From: Stomorhina lunata
Lineage: Eukaryota > Arthropoda > Insecta > Diptera > Rhiniidae
Assembly: GCA_933228675.1 (NCBI GenBank)
Contig: OW121742.1
Location: 126,209,983 to 126,273,982, forward strand
Direction of reading: 5' to 3'
DNA: 64,000 bases
A program made the position numbers and the translations under genes. Positions 23,083 through 33,549 of the stretch are shown here, one piece after another. Positions within the stretch are counted from its first letter, which is position 1; every line of letters starts with the position of its first letter. Under the pieces are notes generated by a model, which saw only the letters and a program-made list of their open reading frames with translations, was not told the DNA's origin and made no database searches.

Positions 23083-23281
23083 GTGAAGAGAAATGGAGAG
23101 GAACTAAAACAGAAATACTGTTAACATAGTTTTCGCGTAATATTAAAAGAGGGCAGCACCAGAGAAGGGAAGTAAACAGTTACAGTGGAGAGAAATTGGG
23201 AATTTAAACAAAAATACTGTTAACATAGTTTTGGTGATTTTTCAAAGATGGCACCACTAGAGAAGGGAAGTCAACTGTTAT
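23083..23281. repeat. ~103-bp tandem duplication
   Basis: Two units begin GTGAAGAGAAATGGAGAG (23084) and GTGGAGAGAAATTGGGA (23187). Both contain AATACTGTTAACATAGTTTT and AGAGAAGGGAAGT. Relatively GC-rich against the surroundings; function unknown. Confidence 0.9.
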
Positions 23282-24255
23282 ATTAAAACTGAGTGGAATT
23301 TAATGAATTAGACGAGTTGGATCTTGAGGATGTGAAAGGTAAGGGCTTTAATAATGGAATTTGGGCTTTAATAATAAGATTTTGAGTATAATGTAACAAA
23401 AATTTTGCTCTATGGAATATAATAAATATCTCATGCTTTAGGAATAAAATAAATTTTGACATCAATTCAATAATTAAATCAAATAAAATAAAAAGGACTT
23501 TTATAATATCCTTGTTATCATTAGAACTCCTTTGTTATTAATAATTTCTTACGCATAAAAATTTCTTGTTTATTCGTTAATTTATTATGACATTTATGAA
23601 ATGAAATTTCCATAAACATTTCATACATATTTCCGTCATTTGAACTAGTATTTTCTGAAAAAGCTTTAAACTCTACAAAAGCCCCAAAGGAAATGAACCA
23701 GCAGCACGTGCTGATAAATTTGCATAATAATTCACTTGAAAATTTAAAAAGATTGGCGCTCAAAATAAATCTTTTTTTATTGCAATAAACTGCAGCGACC
23801 AGAAGAAAAGTCAACAGAAATGCGTGCTGATATACAATTTCGATGTTTTATTCGCAAAATAAAAACATGGGAAATTAAAAAAATTTAATAAAGATTGTGC
23901 ACGGAAATTATTTTGAAATTTTTAGTTTGACATCTAAAGGTAATCTGTTGAATATTTTTGCTATTTTTAGTTAGAGAAATCGGTAGTTTCAATTATTTCA
24001 TTAAAATAACATTTAAGAAAAGAAATTTAAAATATCGTTTACAATCTTTTAGAATGAATTCATAAATTTATGACCAGAAAAATTGAACAAACATATTTAT
24101 AACCAGAGTTCATATTTGGTTTAAGTTGTACGAGTATTTACAAGAACTTAAAAGATTTACTACCAGGGAAACCGAAAACTTTAAGATTTGAAAACAATCT
24201 AAGTCTATGTCCCAAGACTTTATCGAAATTAGACTATTCTTATAAACAAAATTAC
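23282..24255. other. AT-rich DNA, no gene seen
   Basis: No gene is supported. The 97-codon minus-strand frame at 23521-23814 has no recognised domain. Confidence 0.55.
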
Positions 24256-25826
24256 CGATTACTTTCTATTTCTGTAGAAAATTATAGATAACTTTTCTAT
24301 AGAAATATAAAATTATCGACAACTTTTCTATAGAAATATAAAACTATCGACAACTTTTCTATAGAAATTGAAAGTTATCGATAACTTTTCTATAGAAATA
24401 GAAAGTTATCGAAAACTTTTCTATAGAAATAGTAAGTTATCGATAACTTTTCAATAGAAATAGAAAGTTATCGATAACTTTTCTATAGAAATAGAAAGTT
24501 ATCGTTAACATTTTTATAGAAATATAATGTTATCGATACATTTTCTATAGAAATATAAAGTTATCGATAACTTTTCTAAAAAAATATAAAGTTATAGATA
24601 ACTTTTCTATAGAAATAGAAAGTTCCCGATAACTTTTCTATAGAAATAGAAAGTTATCGATAAATTTTCTATAGAAATAGAATGTTATCGATAACTTCTC
24701 TATAGAAATAAAAAGTTATCGATAACTTTTCTATAGAAATAGAAAGTTATCGATTACTTTTCTATAGAAATAGAAAGTTATCGATTACTTTTCTATAGCA
24801 ATTGAAAGTTATCCATAACTTTTCTATAGAAATAGAAAGTTATCGATAACTTTTCCATAGAAATAAAAAGTTATCGATAACTTTTCTATAGAAATAGAAA
24901 GTTATCAATTACTTTTCTATAGAAATATAAAGTTATCGATAACTTTTCTATAGAAATAGAAAGTTATCGATAACTTTTCTATAGAAATACAAATTTATCG
25001 ATAACTTTTCTTTAAAAATAGAATGTTATCAATTACTTTTCTATAGAAAAAGAAAGTTATCGATAACATTTCTATAGAAATAGAAAGTTATCGATAACTT
25101 TTCTATTGTTGATAACTTTCTATTTCAATAGAAAAGTGATCGATAACTCTCTATTTCTATAGAAAAGTTATCGATAACTTTCTATTTCCATAGAAAAGTT
25201 ACCAATAATTTTCTATTTCTATAGACAAGCTATCGATAACTTTCTATTTCTATAGCAAAATTATCGATAACTTTCTATTTCTATCGAAAAGTTAACGATA
25301 ACTTTCTATTTCTATAAAAAGATTAACGATAACTTTCTATTTCTATCGAAAAGTTATCGATAACTTTCTATTTCTATCGAAAAGTTATCGATAACTTTCT
25401 ATTTCTATAGAAAAGTTACCAATAATTTTCTATTTCTATAGACAAGCTATCGATAACTTTCTATTTCTATAGCAAAATTATCGATAACTTTCTATTTCTA
25501 TAAAAAGATTAACGATAACTTTCTATTTCTATCGAAAAGTTATCGATACCTTTCTATTTCTATCGAAAAGTTATCGATAACTTTCTATTTATATAGAAAA
25601 GTTATCGATAACTTTCTATTTATATAGAAAAGTTATCGATTACTTTCTATTTCTATAGAAAATCGATAACTTTCTATTTCTATAGAAAAGTTTCGATAAC
25701 TTTATATTTCTGTAGAAAAGTTTCGGTAACTTTATATTTCTATAGAAAAGTTATCGATAACTTTCTGTTTCTAAAGAAAAGTTATCGATAACTTTATATT
25801 CTTATAGAAAAGTTATCGATAAGTTG
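24256..25826. repeat. 31-bp TTATCGATAA satellite, head-to-head inverted array
   Basis: Left arm 24256-~25105: tandem GAAAGTTATCGATAAC TTTTCTATAGAAATA (31 bp). Right arm ~25106-25826: the same unit reverse-complemented (CTATTTCTATAGAAAAG..TATCGATAAC). The switch lies at TTTTCTATTGTTGATAAC near 25105. Each monomer has two dyads, GTTATCGATAAC and TTTCTATAGAAA. In the right arm a seven-monomer block (217 bp) is duplicated, with landmark GAAAAGTTACCAATAATTTT at 25193 and 25410. About 50 units in total. Units are much less diverged than those at 2.4-4.3 kb. Confidence 0.96.
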
Positions 25827-27168
25827 TTTCCTATCTTGATTCTTTATACAAAACATTCGTGCTTTGCATATTTTCGGTTTCCCTGTTCCCTAAATATTCA
25901 CAGTCAAGGGAAATAATACGCAAAAAGTTTCTTTAAATGTTTCAAAAACTTTAATTTTTGTCATTACTCTTTAAAACTTTTCTCATAAAACTTTAAAATT
26001 TATTTCATTTCCTATATGTTTATCTTATCCTGTCTTTAAATTTAAAATTTATAACGACATTTTTAAACTTAAAACTTAATATTTTGTTACCATTTTTAAA
26101 AAAATATTGTCCCAAGTCACGCAAAACGTTTCCATATGCCTTAAACTTTCTTTTTTAAAAATTTTTGCTTTCACTTTTTTTTCAAAATCCTTTAAATAAG
26201 CAAAAACTTAAAAAAATATTCATTTTGTATTTTTCTTTTGATATGAAATCAAACCCAACGATATTGTATGAATTCTTCTTCCCTTAACAAGGACATTATT
26301 TTCACAATTTATTACAATATTTTTTTATGTTTTAAATTTGTATAAATGTTTGTTATAGTTAAGTATGTGTTTGTATTTTACCTTGCACTTGATAATTGAA
26401 AAACATTCCATATTTTTTGCTGCCGCTGCTGCTGATGACTCTGATGTCGTTCTACTGCTAGAACTAACGACAGCGACAGCAAGAACAACAAGTAACTGAT
26501 AAATTCAAAGGCATATTACAACTATTTTACTTATAGACTAAGGTCATAAAGGGAAAACTCAGCAAAAAATGCACTAAAAACTTTTACTCGGGCTTAAAGC
26601 TATACAACAAAATATAATTTCTTGCAAAGTAATTGGGGTGACCAGGCCTTACAGTTAAGCATATTAAAGTTTGTTTAAGATTTACCAAAGCTTTTTCTTT
26701 GTGAGTCTTCCATATCCTCCGAATCATAACTTTTTTTTGGGCTTACAAAGTTTTGATTTTTTGTTCCAATCTTTTAAAATTCCTTTCTTTAATTTTTCAT
26801 CTTTTCACCTGTTCACTCTAAAATTATACTTGCGAAACGTATTAACATTTTATGTTTTGTTTTCTTAGGATTTATATACGAGTATATAAGTTTATTTTCT
26901 TGCCACTGTTTTCTTTTTGCTGCCTTAACTTGTATTATTTCCATTCTTATCCGATAACAAGGACTTCTAACATGAATAGGAATTGTATTTTGTTGCCTTT
27001 GTTTAGTCGTTTCTTATGCATTTTTGACTGGCAAGATAATCAGAAAATGTTTCTTGAAATTCTTGAGACCTTAGCAGGGCGGTAAATGTATCAATTTAGA
27101 CAAAAAAAAAGCTTTAAGCTTTCTGACTTGATAGTTTGAGAAATAATACTTAAATTACTTATAGTTTT
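25827..27168. other. AT-rich intergenic DNA, no gene seen
   Basis: T-run-rich. Two adjacent frames at 26671-27085 are phenylalanine-rich with no domain. A short CTG-rich patch (GCTGCCGCTGCTGCTGATG) lies near 26421. Confidence 0.55.
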
Positions 27169-27169
27169 T

Positions 27170-27415
27170 AAAGCTCGAAAAACTCTCAAAAACTTTAGCA
27201 ATCACAAAAACATATATACATATATATGATCAATTCTAAAAACGTTTATATCCATTTATCTCAAAATGTGAATTTTATTAAAAGCTCAATATAAAGCTCG
27301 AAAGCTTTAGCAACCATAAAAACATATATATCCATGTATGATCAATTCTAAAAGCGTTTATATTCATTAAAAAACTTTCTCAAACTATAAATTTAAATAA
27401 AAGCTCTATATAAAG
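27170..27415. repeat. ~123-bp tandem duplication
   Basis: AAAGCTCGAAA..TTTAGCAA, CATATATAC and GATCAATTCTAAAA occur in the same order from 27170 and from 27293. Confidence 0.8.
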
Positions 27416-28258
27416 AAATAAAATGAGATAAGATAGCTTTAAACTTTTCGGCCTAATAGTAAAAGAAGTAAAACTAAAACCACATACAATTTTAAAAGCT
27501 TTAGTAATCACAAAAAGCTTTTTGAAGCTTTGACAAATATAACCATACTAGAGGTGAAGACCTAGCATTGGCCATGTTAGATACTATGTTTTTCAGAACT
27601 AATATTAATTTAATTTTTTGTATTAAAGATAATGTTCATTAAGTTAAATAGATCTACTTAAAAATTTATCTAATAAATATATACTTTATAATCAGCTTTT
27701 TCTGCAGGAGTTCAAACGTCCCCTGCTCCTATTCTCCTTATTTTTCACCAACCAACACTTTTGATTACTGATTGATAAATGTACAAAGTTTGAAGGCTTT
27801 AACTTTAATAATTCTAAGGCTACACGAGGTTTGATATTTCATTTGTGGGGGGAAAAGTTCTCCTGCACCGATTCTATCATATTTTGCTCCGAGCCTTTCT
27901 ATTTGTGTCTATTGACAAAATTTACTTGTATTAAGTTTGAAGTTTCTAACTGCTTTAGTTTATCACTAAATATGCATTTCAAATTTCATCGAAATCGGTT
28001 TACTTTTACATGTATTTTATTTGTAAGAGGGGAGGGGCCTTCGCGTGATCCTTTCCTTATTTTTTTTTATAAAGTACGGAAACTTTTCTAGCTTATCAAA
28101 TATTTAATAATAAATTTCAAATTCTAGCCTATTTAGCTGTATTTGGACCCTTTCCGGACCAGGTTTTGAAACAAAACCTATCACAGCCTTAGGGTAAGAC
28201 TCTATCTACATTCAAAGTTTCATCAAAATCAGTTAAGACATATCCAAAATGTGAACTT
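27416..28258. other. unrecognised sequence with dispersed-element modules
   Basis: From 27690 the base composition rises in GC and phrases such as TTTCATCGAAATCGGTT, AGTTTGAAG and GGGGAGGGGCC appear. These phrases are typical of modular dispersed repeats like those at 39.3 and 46.6 kb. The 86-codon frame at 27831 is not convincing. Confidence 0.45.
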
Positions 28259-28640
28259 GATCAAAAGCTTCATATAAAAAGCCTTTGTATCCTAAAAGCT
28301 TTTACACTAATATTGAGTTGAAAATATTGTAATACAATCCTGAACATATTTAAGTGTTTATCAATTCATAAAGGTTAAACTTGACATAAAGCTTTATATA
28401 AGAAACCTTTTTGTTCAAAGCTTTCACACAAATTTTGAATTCGTAATTGTAATAAATACATGTATATTCTTTTAAAGCTCTGTCGCCTTAGTCTTAGTTT
28501 TATTCAAAAAGCTTAAGCTTGATCTAAAACTCTATATAAGTAACCTATAAGCCCAAAGCTTTCACACTCATTTTGAGTTCGTAATTGTAGTTCAAATATT
28601 CCTTTAAAGTTCTGTCGCCTTAGTCTTAGTTTTTCTACTA
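28259..28640. repeat. ~130-bp tandem modules, 2.5 copies
   Basis: TATATAAG..ACCT, CAAAGCTTTCACAC and then GCTCTGTCGCCTTAGTCTTAG occur at 28383-28502 and 28521-28635. A diverged partial unit sits at 28259-28335. Confidence 0.85.
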
Positions 28641-30222
28641 TCAACTATAGTTTAAATTTTTAATACCAAACTTACACATACACCTATTTACACACACTTT
28701 TACATGCTGTTTTCTAACACACTTACACAGACCCAGTGTCTATGTAGTTATTTTAGTTTTATATTTAAATGATAATTGAAATAATAAGTAGTAAAAACAG
28801 AGCAAAAGAACAACATTCAAATTATAATTACAATGAACACATATTAAAATCTACGAGCAGTTCTTGAATCTAAAATGTTACAAATCTAGAAAAAAAAAAT
28901 AAGTTTTAGGATAAAATTTCTAAAACTCAAACATACATAAATATTTTTTTACACATGCTCTGGTACATGAATAGGAATTTTTCATGTAATGAAACAGAAT
29001 ATTTAAGTTCAAGCTAAAACTTAAAGCTTTATAGAATGTTGGAAATATGAAACCAAATATTTAGGATTTTTTTGTTGGTTTGCTAAAATTTTAGAATGTT
29101 TTTTTCAAAGCAAACTTTAAGATTTTTAAATAAAATTTTGTTTGACAAATTCAAAAGTTTTTATGATGAAATTATCTTAAGTTTTGAAGCATCAGGTCAT
29201 TTTCTTTAAAAAAAATTTCTTAAATTTTTGAAACCTTAATTTTAGAACTTTTGCTTATAAATTTTTGTATGTAAATTAAAATTTAATAACATTTTTTAAA
29301 TACTTTTGCTTATATGAATAATACCGAATGATAATGAACCATGATACGTGGTTTTATTGGTGTAGTCTGTCTGTATTTAAGCTTTAAATGCAAACATTTT
29401 CCATTTGGAAAGTTTTATCAAAATTAAATATTTTTCCATTAACTCTTTCCAAATAAGGAGTTTGTTTTATGAAAGAAATATACAAATAGACGCATATAAT
29501 TTCTACATGAGTCGATTTTTTATATTTATTCCAAAATTTTCAGAGCATTTTGTTTGCATTTTAATATAAATGTTGACAAAATGTTATTTAATATACATAC
29601 ATATATAAATTGTAACCAACATCAAGGGAAAAGTTTATAAGTTCGAATAGTTTTAAAAGGCCTTTTAACCAAAATTAATATTAAAAAAAATATTTCCGTT
29701 AAAAGACAATATAAAGGCTAAAAAACTTGAGCAACACTTTGGCTCTTCTCTAAACCTCTCTATTTACTCAAAAGCTTTACAAACCCATAAGCTTTTAGCA
29801 AAACTCAAAGCATTTAGCCTTACGATGAAAAACATTTATGAAAAGCTTTGCAAAGACCTAGACTGACAAAAATGTATACCGAAAGCTTCATACAAAAATG
29901 TTGCTGCTTAAAAAGCTTTAGTACCGATTAAACTGTTGCCGATTAAACTGTACTAACAAATTTTACTTTATTAAGGGCTTTACAACCTTAAATTCACAAA
30001 TATCTATATATACCGAAAGCTATATGCAAAAATGCTGCTGCTCCAAAAGCTTTATTTACATTAATGATTTGTTAAAAACTTGTACTTTATCAAAAAGATT
30101 TCAAGAAATTTTATATCAAAAGCTTCACAAATTAAGCTATAAATTCACAAAAAAACTATAGCTTTATACCGGAGCCGTACAGCTTTACAGCACAATGTGC
30201 GAACTTTTACAAAAGAAATTTT
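28641..30222. repeat. AAAGCTTT-rich AT DNA
   Basis: The hexamer AAGCTT in AAAGCTTT context is scattered densely through about 26.6-31.6 kb without fixed spacing, probably an old decayed satellite. No gene is seen in this part. Confidence 0.5.
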
Positions 30223-30618
30223 GAGCTTTCACACTGACAAACTATGTATGAGCGAGACGCAACTATGTTTGTCTCGCTCACACTTATGTATGTAATATTG
30301 TCTTGGCAAAGTCTATTTAAAGTCAGTGCAGCCAGATTATATTTTTTTGCTCGATTATATGAAGAATGCGCGAATATATGAAGAAAATGAAAATCTGGCA
30401 ACACCGTAAGAGCTTTCAAAGCTGTTTATCACAAATGCAAATATTATGTCTGTTCCCGTACTCTAAAGAAACTACGCAAACTCACTCAAACTTGTTCCCG
30501 TACAAAATTTTCAATACAAATTGTTGTTTTTTGAGTAATTTCTGACAACTTTGGACTCTTTTGGGTTGTTTCGTTGGAGTACGGGAACAAACATATTAAT
30601 GTATGTGTTTTTGGATAG
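30223..30618 (+). repeat. duplicated dispersed element, copy 1 (with MITE insert)
   Basis: Shares long stretches with 33121-33380: ACTATGTATGAGC, GACGCAACTATGTTTGT, GAATGC..GATTATATGAAGAA, AATCTGGCAA and CGTAAGAGCTTT. Both end GTATGTGTTTTTGGA. Here GAGCGAGAC and GTCTCGCTC form a perfect hairpin. The matching minus-strand frames in the two copies (TNIVAS.SYIVC) reflect nucleotide identity, not shown coding. A 139-bp MITE interrupts this copy. Confidence 0.85.
30451..30589. mobile_element. MITE with ~22-bp TIRs
   Basis: Ends are inverted repeats: TGTTCCCGTACTCTAAAGAAAC and the complement of GTTTCGTTGGAGTACGGGAACA (about 20 of 22 match). The uninterrupted copy at 33121-33380 lacks this segment, giving a natural empty site. 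Flanks ATATTATGT and ATATTAATGT could be a decayed 8-9 bp target duplication, which would suggest a hAT-like origin; this is uncertain. An internal GTTCCCGTAC copy sits near 30494. Confidence 0.82.
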
Positions 30619-32613
30619 AAGAAGAAGATAAAATTGTTACTTAAACGTTTAATTTTAGACATCTTTAAAAACTTTTTTTTAATATATTTAAAGCTTAAAC
30701 TATAATAAAAACTCAAATAAATACCAAAAGATTTAGTAATATTAAAATCTGGGACGATGCTTCTTAATAAAGCTCAGACTTCGCTAAAAGCTTAAGCTAT
30801 TATAAAATTGTAAACTTCTCTAAAAGCATTAGATATACCAAAAGCTTCTTCTGTTATCCTTGACTCCCAGTGGAGCAAAGGACCAAAATCTTAAACTTTA
30901 TTTAAAGTTTTAGATGTACATATCAACAGGTTATATAAACTTAGTTTACATCTTACAAAAAAGTTTGCAGGTTTAGTTTATGATATACTAACAGCTTTTT
31001 AATATGCTAAAGCTTTTACTCTACTTAAACATTTCAATCAGCTGTTGCAAAAGCTTTTATTATACATTCAAATCTTTAGGTATACTAAAAGCTTTAACGT
31101 TATCCTGAGCTTAAGGTGCATTGAAAGCAGCAGTAGTATAAGCTTAAGCCCTATTTAAAGCTTTGACCGTAATAAGAGCTTTATCTACCCCTAATCTTTT
31201 ATGTACTTCATAAAAAATACTAAAAGTTAAATAAACTGGAAAGTTATTAGCTTTCGTTTAAGCTCTTTTAGCATAGCTTGTGTGTGCGATTTTGTGTGCC
31301 AAAAGCTTTACCTTTACTTAAATTAATAAAACACGAACTTCTTAAGATTAGATCTAAAACTTAGTTGTACTAAAGTATTAAGTGCTACTGAAGGATTTAG
31401 CTCTATATAAATTCCAACTAAATATGTATAATAAAAGCTTTTCATTACTGCTAGCTTTATCATTAAAAATGACGAAAAGATTATAAACATGTTTAACTTA
31501 AGCTATATTCTAAGCTTTTGCTATATTCAAAGTTTTAACAAATTTGCGATATCAAAAGCTCTGACATTAAAGCCCTAAATTCATTCCCTCTGAAAAAGAC
31601 TTTTTCTCATATATATCATGAAATGTAATGTTTTCATTACATTATATGTATTTTTTTTCTTATTTATAAATGTTTAGGTTCTGGTACAAAAAAAAAACTT
31701 TTTTATTTCCTAGCTTTAGGGGTAAATTTGTAATATTTTCTTTTTTTTTCCTACTCTTTTTTCACTTTTCCATTTAAATTTACATCAACCAGTTCAGCTA
31801 CTTTATGTTTTACATCTCATATATCAGCCACACATATCACCGACAGACTCTAAAAGCTTTCTTTACTTTCTATGTTTCCATGTAAATGTTAGAGAGACTG
31901 AATGAGTGACTGACTATGTGTAATTTTCGTATAATAACACATGTTTACTGATTACATTTTTCATTATCTAGAGGTTTACTTTTTATTATTTAAATTAATT
32001 TTTCAAAATTGTACTACGACAGAAAAAAATTGTTGTGGTATGATATAAACTTTAAAGTAAAGCGAGTAAATGCAATTTAAACTTTATTAAAAATTTAATA
32101 ATTACACGCAAAGTTAGAATATACTATCGTATCGTTTGGTTTTATTTTGGTAATTAAACTTTAGATAGAGCTTTCTACTTTTTTTGGAACAAGTGTGTGT
32201 ATTACAAAAGTGTGTACTTATGACGTATGATTAATATTAATTATTTATAAATTGAATTTATTTAATTATAGCACATGTTTAACATTTGGTTTGTTTTGGG
32301 AAATGGTTAGAGGGTTTTTATATGTCATCACCTTTTTTTCAGTCAATGTGAACATAGTCATACTTTTTTCTTTATTATTTAGTTAATTATGAAAACTCAC
32401 ATGTCTAGGCGTTAGCTACGTTTTCTAATATCAAATATTTATGACAAATTGGATTTAGAAAAAAAAACAAAAGAAGAGTGATAAGGGGGAAATTAAATAT
32501 TTAAATAAAATTATAATAACATTTAAAATAATATATATATAATAGTTTGACAAGTTTTAAAGATTTTTATTTAGTGGTTATTAGAGCTTAAAAGGAAATA
32601 CTAAAACAATAAA
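30619..32613. other. AAAGCTTT-rich then AT-rich DNA, no gene seen
   Basis: Includes copy 3 of the short dispersed motif (30842-30880). The AAAGCTTT words fade after about 31.6 kb. The rest is A/T runs with no supported gene. Confidence 0.55.
30842..30880 (+). repeat. short dispersed motif, copy 3
   Basis: TTATCCTTGACTCCCAG then TGGAGCAAAGGACC, the closest of the three copies to the apparent consensus. Confidence 0.65.
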
Positions 32614-32682
32614 AGCTTTTAGGGAATAAGTCCTTTATTATTAATGTGCCTTAATTATTAAAGAACTTATTTCCTAAAAGCT
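32614..32682. repeat. fold-back sequence, ~32-bp arms
   Basis: AGCTTTTAGGGAATAAGT on the left pairs with ACTTATTTCCTAAAAGCT on the right. Pairing continues inward through CTTTA..ATTAA, with a loop of about 6 bp. Confidence 0.85.
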
Positions 32683-33120
32683 CTCGTAATATTGCAGTAA
32701 TTTCAATTACTGAAGGTATTAGTAAAACCTTCTTAAAGTTTTTTATTAAAAGCTTTAATTAAAAGCTTTAACATATAAGAAATTTTATAAAATCTATTAA
32801 TTAGATAAATAATTTCACTCTAATTCACTCATGCTTTCAAATTTAAAATTTTTCAAAATTTGATTTGTTTATTTTTACATTTAATTTGATGGAAACGTGT
32901 TTCCTTAATAAAAAATCTATCTATTATATGTTTCTAAAATGCATTTAGATGTTCCATGACATTTGCGAGATGTGCTCATATGTAAATTTTGATTTAATTC
33001 CTATTTAATTTGGCATCTATTACATTAAACTTAGCAAAACAAAGTAATACAATTAGTTAGAGAATTAGGGGAACCCTTGAAATTTTTATATGGTAGAAAA
33101 TATACGCTCTAATGCGAAAA

Positions 33121-33380
33121 AGAGCTTTTGACCTTTCACACCGACACACTATGTATGAGCTAGACGCAACTATGTTTGTTCCGTTCACACTTGGGTAAAA
33201 TTGTCTTTGCATAGTCTGTGGTATTTTCAAAGTCCGTGCCAGATTAGAATTTTTTGCTCTATTATATAAAGAATGCTCGATCATATGAAGAAGAGTGTAA
33301 ATCTGGCAAAACTGACCGTAAGAGCTTTTTAAGCTGTTTACCACAAATGAAAATATTGTGTGTGTATGTGTTTTTGGACA
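33121..33380 (+). repeat. duplicated dispersed element, copy 2 (uninterrupted)
   Basis: Partner of 30223-30618 without the MITE. The open frame on the minus strand (33057-33344) is a by-product. Confidence 0.85.
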
Positions 33381-33422
33381 GGTCTTCCACTTAAGTATGG
33401 CTTTAACTTAAGATGTGACAAC

Positions 33423-33487
33423 GGCGCCATTTATTGTTTAGTGAAATTTTTCATTTCCAACAAAAAATATAAACAATAGATGGCGCT
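33423..33487. repeat. inverted repeat with GGCGC ends
   Basis: GGCGCCATTTATTGTTTA (33423-33440) and TAAACAATAGATGGCGCT (33470-33487) are inverted copies with two mismatches around a 29-bp spacer. The right arm contains TAGATGGCGC. Confidence 0.85.
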
Positions 33488-33549
33488 ATCATAATATTTT
33501 AGAGGTTCTAGAGGATTTTAAGAAGATTTTATATTTGATATGCTTTAAA

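Noticed and set aside
23251..23275. CTCF-like GATGGCACCACTAGAG string
   Set aside because: It matches only parts of the consensus and in a broken order, so I did not call a site.
24256..25826. Regularly spaced repeats resembling a CRISPR array
   Set aside because: Units are contiguous 31-bp satellite monomers without unique spacers, the array changes orientation, no cas genes are nearby, and the genome is eukaryotic.
30207..33344. Paired minus-strand frames sharing TNIVAS.SYIVC as a small gene family
   Set aside because: Similarity extends through both coding phases and beyond the frames at nucleotide level, so it reflects a duplicated noncoding element; no codon-specific conservation can be shown here.
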